Positions 1 through 8,433 of a stretch of 64,000 bases of DNA are shown here, one piece after another. This DNA comes from Planctomycetota bacterium. Its GTDB lineage: Bacteria; Planctomycetota; UBA1135; GCA-002686595. The position numbers were made by a program, and so were the translations under genes. Location: NCBI GenBank assembly GCA_016220085.1, contig JACRIN010000034.1, forward strand, positions 41,018 through 105,017, written 5' to 3'. How positions within the stretch are numbered: the first letter of the stretch is position 1; each line of letters starts with the position of its first letter. Below the pieces are notes generated by a model. It made no database searches. It saw only the letters and a list, made by a program, of their open reading frames with translations, and was not told where the DNA came from.

Positions 1-2
1 CG

Positions 3-554
3 AGCTCGGTCTGCTACCACCACCACTCGAGCACGTCGAAGAGCTTCCCGCCCGAGGTCGTGCGCCTGCTGCAGGTGCGCAACCCGATGTACGCGTGCTT
101 CAAGAACTACGACGACGAGAACCTGCGGCGCGTGCTGCCCGCGATGCTCGCGCTCGCGCTCCGACGGATGCTGATCCTCTCCGGCATCCCGAGCGATCAA
201 CCGTTCCGGATCGAGCATGCGTCCGCGCGCCCGTCGAGCCTGGTCGGCAAGCTGATGGAGAAGGCGCACAAGCACTTCGAAAGCGACATCCCGATCAAAC
301 GCGTCGCCGCGGCGGACCTGATCGGCATCAATGACCTGCTCTCCAACTGGGACCATTGGATGGAGCGCCGTCGGGAGGTACAGTCCCGGCGCGCGCGGTC
401 CGATCAAGAGATCTTCCGCCTGTTCCTCAAACCCATGTGGTGCATCGAAGACGATCCCGCCTACCGCGCGCTGCAGGACGGCGTCAGCCGTTTCACCGGC
501 CTCGACGAGCTCTTCCAAGGCCTCGAGTTCCTGCGCGGCGAGCCGCACAAGTGA
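3..554 (+). CDS. Glycosyltransferase family 2, C-terminal part (cut by window edge)
   Basis: The reading frame is open to the left edge, so only the last ~183 residues are present and the true start lies outside. The visible part reads Y-H-H-H-S-S-T near its beginning, then an RNPMY segment followed by a long leucine/arginine-rich helix. This resembles the C-terminal region of family-2 glycosyltransferases that add sugars to surface glycans. The donor and nucleotide-binding motifs lie upstream of the window, so the sugar specificity cannot be judged. A second GT2 follows 40 bases downstream on the same strand, suggesting one operon. The assignment rests on sequence feel and context. Confidence 0.55.
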   Translation, partial: SSVCYHHHSSTSKSFPPEVVRLLQVRNPMYACFKNYDDENLRRVLPAMLALALRRMLILSGIPSDQPFRIEHASARPSSLVGKLMEKAHKHFESDIPIKRVAAADLIGINDLLSNWDHWMERRREVQSRRARSDQEIFRLFLKPMWCIEDDPAYRALQDGVSRFTGLDELFQGLEFLRGEPHK

Positions 555-594
555 TGCTCCCGCGCTCCGCCCAGTCCCGCCCCCAGGCTCTCCG

Positions 595-1284
595 ATGAAG
601 CTCTCGGTCGTCATCCCGGTCTACAACGAGGAGCGCACGCTCGAGGAAATCGTGCGCCGCGTGCAGGCGACGCCGTTCGAGAAGGAGCTCGTGCTCGTCA
701 ACGATTGCTCGAAGGACAACACGCGCGCGATCATGGACGGCCTCGCGAAGCAGTACGACAACGTGCGCTGCTTCCACCACGAGACGAACCAGGGCAAGGG
801 CGGCGCGCTCGCGACCGGATTCTCGAAGGTCAGCGGCGACATCGTGTTGATCCAGGACGCCGACCTCGAGTACGACCCGGCCGACTATCCGTTGCTCTTG
901 CGCCCGATCCTCGAGGGCAAGGCCGATGTCGTGTTCGGCAGTCGCTTTCTCGGCGGCGCCTACTCGCGCGTCCATCTCTTCTATCACTACGTCGGCAATC
1001 GGATGCTGACGCTGATGTCGAACTGCTTCACCAACCTGAACCTCACCGACATGGAGACCTGCTACAAGGTTTTCCGTCGCGAGGTCGCGGACAAGCTGCA
1101 GATCAAGTCGCGCACGTTCGCGGTCGAGCCCGAGATCACCGCCAAAGTCGCGAAGCTGCACGTGCGCGTCTACGAGGTGCCGATCAGCTACGCCGGCCGC
1201 GATTACTCCGAGGGCAAGAAGATCGGCCCGAAGGACGCATTCATCGCGTTCTACGCGATCGTGCGGTGGAGCCTGTTCTCCTGA
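595..1284 (+). CDS. DPM1/DPG-like family 2 glycosyltransferase
   Basis: Protein of 229 residues with a GT-A fold signature. It opens with [11 protein letters not shown], followed by a nucleotide-sugar region ([10 protein letters not shown]), the acceptor-loop NQGKGGAL and the metal-binding [17 protein letters not shown] and METCYKVF follow. These are typical of polyprenyl-phosphate mannose/glucose synthases, which charge a lipid carrier at the cytoplasmic face. No C-terminal membrane anchor is visible, as in the short DPM1-like class. The ATG at 595 is chosen because it starts exactly at the conserved N-terminus; the open frame extends further upstream but overlaps the preceding gene. It is probably co-transcribed with that gene. 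Confidence 0.85.
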   Translation: MKLSVVIPVYNEERTLEEIVRRVQATPFEKELVLVNDCSKDNTRAIMDGLAKQYDNVRCFHHETNQGKGGALATGFSKVSGDIVLIQDADLEYDPADYPLLLRPILEGKADVVFGSRFLGGAYSRVHLFYHYVGNRMLTLMSNCFTNLNLTDMETCYKVFRREVADKLQIKSRTFAVEPEITAKVAKLHVRVYEVPISYAGRDYSEGKKIGPKDAFIAFYAIVRWSLFS

Positions 1285-1637
1285 GAGCCCACGGCCGAGT
1301 GCATCGGCCTGCGTAGCGATCGGACTCCCGCGCGGACACCGCGACGACAGCGCGAACGGGCGAGCCGCGGGTGCCGCAAGCGAACGTCGCCGCGGCTTCT
1401 CGTTCGGCGCGCTCGACGTCACGGTGTTCGGCGGCGCAGCATGCGCGCGCCACGCGCGGACCTCGACGGCGACGGACTCGTCGGCGACGCGGATCGCGCG
1501 GCCTTCGACCGCGCGCACGCGCACGAGCGCTGATCGCGCGCGCGCCGTCGAGGGCGGACTCGCGTTCGGGTACGATCCCGACCGTCGCGCGCGGAGCTCG
1601 AAACGAGCGTGCGCCGCGCGACGGCCCGAGCGTGTCC
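1285..1637 (+). other. Non-coding gap of 353 bases with a possible calcium-loop remnant
   Basis: No convincing gene. A small frame at 1441-1533 encodes 30 residues containing DLDGDGLVGDAD, the spacing of an EF-hand/dockerin calcium loop, but it has no recognisable upstream partner in frame. It may be the eroded end of a lost exported protein or chance in GC-rich sequence. A weak TACGAT box lies at 1571-1576, but I could not find a matching -35. Confidence 0.3.
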
Positions 1638-4406
1638 ATGGGGGAGATCCGACGAGAGTTCCTGGGCTTCGAACGCCCGCTGCTCGACCACGTGGTCGAG
1701 CGTTGGTGCGCGAGCCTCGCGCCCGACGCCGACACCTCGCGGACGCTCTTCGTGCTGCCGGGCGGGCGCGCGGCGCGCGAGCTCGAGGCGCGGCTCGCCG
1801 CTCGGCTCGCGTTCGCGCGACCGCCGCCGCGCGTCGTCACCGAGGGCCTGCTCGCCGGCGCGCTCTCGCGTGACACGGTGCGCGCCGCCTCGCCGCTCGC
1901 GCGCACGCTGGCGTGGCGCGCGGCGTTCGCCGAGCTCGCGCCGGAGCTCCGCGCGAAGCTGTGGCGCGGCGCGGAAACCGACGGCTCGGAGAAATCTCTC
2001 GCGCGTGCCGCCTCGCGGGCGTTCGCCGAGCTCTGCGCGCACGCGCTGGAGCCCGACGACGTCGCGGCGCACCTCGCGCGTTCCGGCCGGCGCGACGAAG
2101 CCCGCTGGCGCGCGTTCGCTCACGCGGTGCGAGCTTATCGGGCGCGGCTCGAGAGCGTGCGCCTGGTCGACCCCGCCGATGCGGCGCGGCACGTGCTCGC
2201 GCGCGGTCTGCTGCGCGACGACCTCGCGGTCGAGCTCGTCGGCTGCGTCGACCTGCCGCGTTCCGCGCGCGCGCTGCTCGACGCGCTGCCGCGCGCGGCG
2301 AGAGCCTGGGTGTACGCGACCGATGCGGAGCGCGACGATTTCGACGCGCACGGCGGGCTGGTCGTCGAGCGTTGGGCCGATCGCGACCTGCCGCTCGCGA
2401 CCGAGCAGTGGCGCGTCGTGCAAGGCCCCGACGATCAGGCGCGCGCGGTGCAGGACGAGCTCGCGCGCCTCGCTCCGACCTGCGGGCCGCACGACGTCAC
2501 CGTCGGTGTGCTCGATCCCGAAGTGCGGCCGTTCCTCGAGCGACGCCTCTTTGCGGCCGGGCTCGAGCCGCGCTGGGCGGCGGGAGGGCCGCTCGCGTCG
2601 AGCGCGCTCGCGCGGTTGCTCGCGTTGGTCGAGCGCTTCCTCGCCGACGGGCGCTTCGACGACTTCCGCGAGCTCCTGGTGCATCCGGACGTCGAAGCGG
2701 CGCTCGAGCGCGATCTCGGCACGTCTCTGGTGGCGCTCGGGTCGAAGCTCGACGACTACGCCGCCGATTGCGTGCCCGCGCGCGTCGGCGTGCGCTTCGC
2801 GCCGAACGCGGAGCATGCCGACGAGCTCGCAGCCGCGCGCGACGCTCTCGTTGCGCTGCTCGGCGAGCTCGCGGGCGAGCGCGCGGCGCCACTCGCGCGC
2901 TGGGCGGACGAACTCGCGCGTTTCGTCGGCGACGTGTTCGAAGAGGTTGACCTCGCCGCGACCGTAGAGCCCGGTTGGAGCCGCGCGCAGAGTTTCGTCG
3001 CGTTCGGCGCGCTGCTCGACGAGCTGCGCGATCCGCGCCTCGGCGAGCGCGTCCTCCGCGCGCGCGACGCGCTGGAGCTCGTGCTCGAGCGCATCGGCTC
3101 GATCGCGCTGCCTCCGCCGCCGCGCGCGGGCGCCGCACCGGCGCTCGAGCTCTTCGGCTGGCTCGAACTGCCTCTCGATCCGGCGCCGCACGCGGTGATC
3201 GCGGGCTTCGACGAGGGCTTCGTCCCGAGTCCCGCCGCGGAGAGCGCGTGGCTGCCGGAGCGCCTGCGCGCCGACCTGGGTCTCGGTCACGCGGCGCGGC
3301 GCCTCGCGCGCGACGTGTGGGCCGCGAGCGTGCTCTGCCGTTCGCGCACGACGATCTGGATCAGTTCGAAGAAGAGCCTCTCCGGTGATCCGCGCGTGCC
3401 GAGCCGCCTGGTGTTCCGCACGACGCGCGACGAGGCGGTCGAGCGCGCCGCGCGCGCGTTCGTGCACTCCGCGCGGACGGTGGTGCCTCCGGCGGGCGCC
3501 GTCGAGCCGTTCCGACCGACGCTGCTCGAGGGCGCGCGCGGCGAGCGCACAGGGCGGATCGAACGCATCGGGGTCACCGCGTTCAAGCAGTACCTCGCGT
3601 CGCCGTACCTCTTCTACCTGCGCTACGTGCTGCGGCTCGAGACGATCGAGGAGCGCGTGCTCGAGCTCGATCCGATGCGCTTCGGCACGCTCGCGCACGC
3701 GGTGCTGCAGGACTTCGGCGAGAGCGGGCTCGCCGGCTCGACCAACGCGAGCGCGATCGCGGACTTCCTGTCCGGGCGCTTGTCCGCGACCGTGCAGCGC
3801 ACGCTCGATCCGAAGGTGCACGCGGCGGTGCTCGTCCAGGTCGAGCAACTGCGCGCGCGCCTCGCGCGCTTCGCCGAATGGCAAGCGCGCACTACGCTCG
3901 AAGGCTGGCGCATCCGGCGCGTCGAGTTCCAGCCGTCGCGGCGCGTCGAGATCGCGTGCGAGGCGGGCGCGCTGCAGCTCGTCGGCCGCGTCGATCGCAT
4001 CGACCAGCACGCGACCACCGGACGTTGGCGCGTGATCGACTACAAGACCTCCGATTCCGGCAAGACGCCCCGGGAGACGCACCTCCGGAGGAAGACCGAG
4101 TGGATCGACCTCCAGCTGCCGCTGTATCGCCACCTCGTGCGCGAACTCTGCGGCGACGCGCCGATCGAGCTCGGTTACGTCGCGCTCGACGCCGGTGTCG
4201 GCGAAGAGCTCTTCCTGCCCGCCGAGTGGAGCGCGGAGCAGCTCGCCGCCGCCGACGCGACCGCCGAAAGCGTCGTCGCGGACGTGCTCGCCGGGCGTTT
4301 CGAGCAGGTCGGCGAGGACGAGCCCGCGAATCCGATCCTCGCCGCGCTGTGCGGGTTCGGGCTCGCGGCTCGGAGCGACGCCCAAGACGTGGAGCCGAAG
4401 GCGTGA
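1638..4406 (+). CDS. AddB-like PD-(D/E)XK nuclease of a helicase-nuclease pair
   Basis: 922 residues. The C-terminal ~250 residues carry a RecB-type nuclease: a conserved FGTLAHAVL helix near 680, GRVDRID, the catalytic VIDYKTSD near residue 800, and the Q-x3-Y helix DLQLPLYRHL. The N-terminal part looks like an inactivated superfamily-1 helicase: it starts with LFVLPGGRAARELE but has no Walker A lysine, as in some AddB/AdnA proteins. The Fe-S cysteines of classical AddB are not evident. It overlaps the following helicase gene by 4 bases (GTGA), so the two are translationally coupled and probably form one double-strand-break end-processing complex. ATG 1638 is preferred; a GTG six bases earlier is possible. 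Confidence 0.75.
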   Translation: MGEIRREFLGFERPLLDHVVERWCASLAPDADTSRTLFVLPGGRAARELEARLAARLAFARPPPRVVTEGLLAGALSRDTVRAASPLARTLAWRAAFAELAPELRAKLWRGAETDGSEKSLARAASRAFAELCAHALEPDDVAAHLARSGRRDEARWRAFAHAVRAYRARLESVRLVDPADAARHVLARGLLRDDLAVELVGCVDLPRSARALLDALPRAARAWVYATDAERDDFDAHGGLVVERWADRDLPLATEQWRVVQGPDDQARAVQDELARLAPTCGPHDVTVGVLDPEVRPFLERRLFAAGLEPRWAAGGPLASSALARLLALVERFLADGRFDDFRELLVHPDVEAALERDLGTSLVALGSKLDDYAADCVPARVGVRFAPNAEHADELAAARDALVALLGELAGERAAPLARWADELARFVGDVFEEVDLAATVEPGWSRAQSFVAFGALLDELRDPRLGERVLRARDALELVLERIGSIALPPPPRAGAAPALELFGWLELPLDPAPHAVIAGFDEGFVPSPAAESAWLPERLRADLGLGHAARRLARDVWAASVLCRSRTTIWISSKKSLSGDPRVPSRLVFRTTRDEAVERAARAFVHSARTVVPPAGAVEPFRPTLLEGARGERTGRIERIGVTAFKQYLASPYLFYLRYVLRLETIEERVLELDPMRFGTLAHAVLQDFGESGLAGSTNASAIADFLSGRLSATVQRTLDPKVHAAVLVQVEQLRARLARFAEWQARTTLEGWRIRRVEFQPSRRVEIACEAGALQLVGRVDRIDQHATTGRWRVIDYKTSDSGKTPRETHLRRKTEWIDLQLPLYRHLVRELCGDAPIELGYVALDAGVGEELFLPAEWSAEQLAAADATAESVVADVLAGRFEQVGEDEPANPILAALCGFGLAARSDAQDVEPKA

Positions 4407-7400
4407 GCCGTCCTCGAGGCGCCCTCGTCGTGCTCGCGTCCGCCGGCACCGGCAAGACGTGGTCGTTGACGACGCACTTCCTGCGGTTGGTCGCCGCGGG
4501 CGTGCCTCCGGAGCGTTGCCTCGCGACCACGTTCACGCGCAAGGCGGCGGGGGAGATCCTCGATCGCATCTTCGCGCGGCTCGTGGCTGCGGCGCGCGAC
4601 GAGCACGAGCGCGCGGAGCTCGATCGTGCGCTCGAAGGCGGTCTCGCGACGCGCGACGCGGCCGCGGACTTGCTCGTCGCGCTCGCGCGGCGCGTCGATC
4701 GCTGCCGCGTGATGACGATCGACGCGTTCTTCGTCGTGCTCGCGCGGGCTCTCGCCGCGGAGCTCGGCGTGCCGGCCGATTGGGGGATCGCCGACGAGTT
4801 CCACGAAGGTCGCGCGCGCGAGACCGCGGTCGGGCGCGCGCTCGAGCAGGGCACGACCGGGCACTGGATCCTGCTCCTGCGCGAGCTCGAGCGCGCCCAC
4901 GCGAAGCGCGCGGTGCACTCGACGCTGGTCGACCGCGTGCGCGACGCGCACGAGCTCTTCCTCGAGGCGCCCGAGAGCGCGTGGTCGGCGTTGCGCGCGC
5001 CCGCGAAGCTCTCCGATGCCGAGCGGGAGTCGCTCGCGCGCAGGCTTGCCGAGCTGCCGGTGCCGGTGACGCAGAAGAAGACTCCTTCGAAGACGTGGGA
5101 GAAGGAGCTCGCGAAGCTGCGCGTCCGTCTGGCGACGGGTGATTGGGACGAGTTCGGACGCGGGGGTCTCGCCGCCAAGATCCTCGAGGACGCAGAGACC
5201 TACTCGGACTTCGAGATCTCGGGCGCGACGCGCGGTGTCGTCGGGGAGCTGCTGTGCGCGGCTGCGGCGGACCAAGGCGCTATGGTCGAGCGCCAGAACC
5301 GCGCGACGCAGGCGCTGATCTCGGACTTCGATCGCGAACTGCGGCGGCTGCTCGACGAGCGCGGCTTGCTGCGTTTCTCGGACCTGCCGAGGGTGCTCGC
5401 GCGAAGCAAGGACGCCGACGCCGGGCCGGAGTCGGCCGCGGAGCGGCTCGCGGAGCTCGCGTGGCGCCTCGACTCCGAGCTGGATCATCTTCTGCTCGAC
5501 GAGTTCCAGGACACTTCGCCCGCGCAGTGGCGCGTGCTCGCTCCATTCGCGGAGGAACTCGCGTCCGACGGCAGCGGCGAGAAGAGCTTCTTCTGCGTCG
5601 GCGACACCAAGCAGTCGATCTACGGCTGGCGCGGCGGCGATCCGCGCTTGCTGGAGGGCGTCGCGCGCTGGCCGACGGTCGAGCGCGAGAGCCTGACGAA
5701 GTCGTGGCGGTCGGCGCCGGTGGTGCTCGACGCGGTCAACGCCGTGTTCGAGTCGCTCACGACGCACCCCGTGTTCTCCGCCGACCCCGAACGTCTGCCC
5801 GCGGCACACAACTTCGTCTTCGAACGCCACAGCTCGGCGAAGCCGAAGCTCCGCGGCGTCGTGCGCGCGGTGTTCGCGCGCGTCCCGGACGGAGCCGATG
5901 CCGACGGTAGACGGCGCGCGTGCCTCGAAGCCGCGGTCGAGCGCGTGGTCGAGCTCTCGAAGACCGCCCCGCGCGCGACGATCGGCGTCTTGGTCCGACG
6001 CAAGGCGCAAGTCGGCACGCTGGTGTACCTGTTGCGCCAACGCGCGCTCGCCGCGAGCGGCGAGTCGGGCAACCCGTTGACCGACGCGCGCTTCGTGCAG
6101 GTCGTGTTGTCGCTCTTGCACCTCGCCGAGCACCCGGCGGACACCGCGGCGCGTTTCCACGTCGTCCATTCGACCCTCGGGGCGCACGTCGGGCTCGCGC
6201 CCGACGCCGACGACGCCACGGTGGTGCGCCGCGCGCGCGCGCTGCGTGGGGAGCTCGTCGAACGCGGCTTCGCGGCGACGCTCGAAGGGTTCCGCCCCGC
6301 GTGCGCGGAGCTCGACGAATGGGAGCGCCGGCGCTTCGAGCGCCTGATCGAGCTCGCGATCACGTGGGAGGTCGAACCCGCGCTCTCGCCCGGCGAGTTC
6401 GTGGCGCGCGTGCGCGACGAGCGCGTCGAGGATCCGAGCTCGGCCGCGATCAAGGTGATGACGATCCACGCCGCGAAGGGCCTGGAGTTCGACGCGGTGG
6501 TGCTGCCGGAGCTCGTCCACGAGTTCGGGCACGTGCCGCCGGCGCTCGTGTGGCGTCGCGCGGGCGAGGATCCGACGCGCGAGATCGAGGCGATCTCCCG
6601 CGGCGCCGCGAAGGAGCTGCGTGCGGTGCTCGCGTACGCGGGCGAGCCGCTGCTCGACGAGCTGCACGGCGCGACGCGCACCCGCGGGTTCTACGACGAG
6701 CTCTGCGCGCTCTACGTCGCGTTGACGCGCGCGCGGCGTGAGCTCGTGCTCGTCCTCGGTCCGATCTCTAGCGCGAAGCCGACGTTTTCCGGCGGTGGAA
6801 TCGTCGCGATGGCGCTCGGGCTCGCCGATCGTGAACCCGGTGCGCCCGATTGGCTCGCGGAGGGAAGCGATCCGGGCTGGGTCGAGGACTTCCGTGCCGC
6901 GGGGCCGGACGCCGAGGCGCCGCAACCCACGGACGCGGCCCGCGTCGTGTTCGGACGCGCGAGCACCGGCCGCGACCGCACGAGCCCGTCGCGAGCCGCC
7001 GCCGCGCGGAACACGCCGTTGCGGCTCTTGTTCGCCGACGCGGGGCCGGCGCGGCTGCGCGGCTCGCGCCTGCACGCGTGGCTCGAGCAAGTCGAGTGGC
7101 TCGACGCGTTCCGCGCGAGCGACGCGGAGCTCGTCGAGCTCGCGCGCGCGCGCGACCTTGCCGGCGAGGGCCTGGAACGCGATCTCGCGGACTTCCGACG
7201 CCTGCTCGCGACCGCCGAGGCTCGCGCGGTGCTCGCGAGGCCCGAGCGTGAGTGCGAAGCGTGGCGCGAGCGCCGCTACCTGTTGCCGTCCGACCCCGGA
7301 GCGCCAAGCGCGACGAGCGAGAGCGTGCCCGGAGCGCCAAGCGCGACGAGCGTGAGCTTGCTCGGCGCGCCGAGCGAATTCGGAGTCCCCGAGCGCGGCG

Positions 7401-7639
7401 TGTTCGATCGCGTCGTCGTCGAGCGCGTCGCCGGCCGCGCCGTGCGCGCGCGGATCGTCGACTTCAAGTCGGACGCCGGACTCGACGACGAGACGCGGCT
7501 CGCGGAGCGCGTGCGGCATCACGCGCCGCAGCTCCTGGCGTACCGCGCGGCGTTGGCGCGGATCCTCGAGCTCGACGCGCGCGCGATCTCGGCCGAACTC
7601 TGGTTCCTCGAAGCCGGCGCCGTGCGCGCGGTCGAGTGA
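4403..7639 (+). CDS. AddA-like UvrD/RecB helicase-nuclease
   Basis: 1078 residues starting at the GTG in the GTGA overlap with the upstream nuclease. Superfamily-1A helicase motifs occur in order: Walker A ASAGTGKT (residues 12-19), Walker B LLLDEFQDTSP near 364, CVGDTKQSIYGWRGGD, MTIHAAKGLEFD, and YVALTRARREL near 770. The C-terminus carries a second nuclease, IVDFKSD near 1019, followed by HAPQLLAYRAAL. This is the AddA/RecB domain order, so the protein should unwind and degrade broken DNA ends for recombination. An odd insert near residues 965-986 consists of 11-residue repeats (33-base period) between helicase and nuclease. It lies in a plus-strand pair ending 3 bases before a convergent gene. 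Confidence 0.85.
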   Translation: MSRPRGALVVLASAGTGKTWSLTTHFLRLVAAGVPPERCLATTFTRKAAGEILDRIFARLVAAARDEHERAELDRALEGGLATRDAAADLLVALARRVDRCRVMTIDAFFVVLARALAAELGVPADWGIADEFHEGRARETAVGRALEQGTTGHWILLLRELERAHAKRAVHSTLVDRVRDAHELFLEAPESAWSALRAPAKLSDAERESLARRLAELPVPVTQKKTPSKTWEKELAKLRVRLATGDWDEFGRGGLAAKILEDAETYSDFEISGATRGVVGELLCAAAADQGAMVERQNRATQALISDFDRELRRLLDERGLLRFSDLPRVLARSKDADAGPESAAERLAELAWRLDSELDHLLLDEFQDTSPAQWRVLAPFAEELASDGSGEKSFFCVGDTKQSIYGWRGGDPRLLEGVARWPTVERESLTKSWRSAPVVLDAVNAVFESLTTHPVFSADPERLPAAHNFVFERHSSAKPKLRGVVRAVFARVPDGADADGRRRACLEAAVERVVELSKTAPRATIGVLVRRKAQVGTLVYLLRQRALAASGESGNPLTDARFVQVVLSLLHLAEHPADTAARFHVVHSTLGAHVGLAPDADDATVVRRARALRGELVERGFAATLEGFRPACAELDEWERRRFERLIELAITWEVEPALSPGEFVARVRDERVEDPSSAAIKVMTIHAAKGLEFDAVVLPELVHEFGHVPPALVWRRAGEDPTREIEAISRGAAKELRAVLAYAGEPLLDELHGATRTRGFYDELCALYVALTRARRELVLVLGPISSAKPTFSGGGIVAMALGLADREPGAPDWLAEGSDPGWVEDFRAAGPDAEAPQPTDAARVVFGRASTGRDRTSPSRAAAARNTPLRLLFADAGPARLRGSRLHAWLEQVEWLDAFRASDAELVELARARDLAGEGLERDLADFRRLLATAEARAVLARPERECEAWRERRYLLPSDPGAPSATSESVPGAPSATSVSLLGAPSEFGVPERGVFDRVVVERVAGRAVRARIVDFKSDAGLDDETRLAERVRHHAPQLLAYRAALARILELDARAISAELWFLEAGAVRAVE
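7295..7360 (+). repeat. Two in-frame 33-base tandem repeats inside the AddA-like gene
   Basis: CCCGGAGCGCCAAGCGCGAC recurs at 7295 and 7328 with a 33-base period, followed by a third decayed unit. The repeats encode PGAPSATSESV, PGAPSATSVSL and LGAPSEFGVPE, a flexible linker just before the nuclease domain. Confidence 0.8.
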
Positions 7640-7642
7640 GCG

Positions 7643-8431
7643 TCAAACCTCGAGGCTCTCGCCGATCCGATCCTGCTCCGCGACGAGCACGCGCACGCGC
7701 GAGGTGAGCCCGAGCTCGTCGAGCGTCGCGTGAGCCGCCTCGAGCGCGAGCTCGCGCGTGTTGTTGGTGTCGGAGAGGTGTGCGAGCACCAGCGTGTGCA
7801 GGTGCTCGCTCGCCAGCCCGCGCAGCATCTCGCGCGACTGCGCGTTCGACAGATGGCCCGCGTTGCCGAGGATGCGGCGCTTGAGCGCGAGCGGATACGG
7901 CCCGGACTCGAGCAGGTGCACGTCGTGGTTGAACTCGAGCACCAGCACGTGCGCGCCCGACAGCGCGCGCGCGACGTCGGAGCGCGGACAACCCATGTCG
8001 GTCAGGATCACCGCGCGACGGCCGGCGTGCTCCAGCTTGAACGCGACCGTCGGCGCCGCGTCGTGGGGGAGCGCGACCGGTGTGACGACGAGCTCGTCGT
8101 CGCCTTGTTTGCCGCGCACGGACTTCGCGACGTCGATCGAGAGCGCGGCGAGGTTCTTCGAGCGCCGGATCGCCGCGTTGCGCATCATCGCCTCGGCGCA
8201 ATGCAGCGTGCAGCGCGCCTTGCGCGCGATCGCGCCCGCCGCGCGAGCGTGGTCGAGGTGGCCGTGCGTCACGAAGACGTGGTCGAGCTGGATCGGCGCG
8301 ATCCGCGCGGCCTCCAGTCGCTCCTCCATGCCCGCGACGGTCAATCCGGCGTCGACGAGCACCGCCGTCTCGCCCGCGCGCACGAGCGCCGAGTTGCCGC
8401 CGCTGCCGCTCGAGAGCACCTGGAGGCGCAT
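7643..8431 (-). CDS. MBL-fold metal-dependent hydrolase (YycJ/WalJ-like)
   Basis: 262 residues. The N-terminus LQVLSSGSGGNSALV followed by VDAG and the metal-binding THGHLDH (His56, His58, Asp60, His61) matches the small beta-lactamase-fold exonuclease/hydrolase group that includes YycJ. Later ligands are suggested by LPHDAAPTVAF, LTDMG and LAHLSDTNN. The substrate is not evident; relatives act on nucleic acids or signalling molecules. It is the last gene of a minus-strand group, starting 2 bases after the stop of the trehalose enzyme, and converges with the helicase gene, whose stop is 3 bases away. Confidence 0.8.
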   Translation of the reverse strand: MRLQVLSSGSGGNSALVRAGETAVLVDAGLTVAGMEERLEAARIAPIQLDHVFVTHGHLDHARAAGAIARKARCTLHCAEAMMRNAAIRRSKNLAALSIDVAKSVRGKQGDDELVVTPVALPHDAAPTVAFKLEHAGRRAVILTDMGCPRSDVARALSGAHVLVLEFNHDVHLLESGPYPLALKRRILGNAGHLSNAQSREMLRGLASEHLHTLVLAHLSDTNNTRELALEAAHATLDELGLTSRVRVLVAEQDRIGESLEV

Positions 8432-8433
8432 CG

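Noticed and set aside
1419..4385. Long minus-strand open frame (~988 codons) opposite the AddB-like gene
   Set aside because: It is a shadow caused by high GC: its translation is Arg/Ala-rich without motifs, while the plus-strand frame has a clear nuclease domain.
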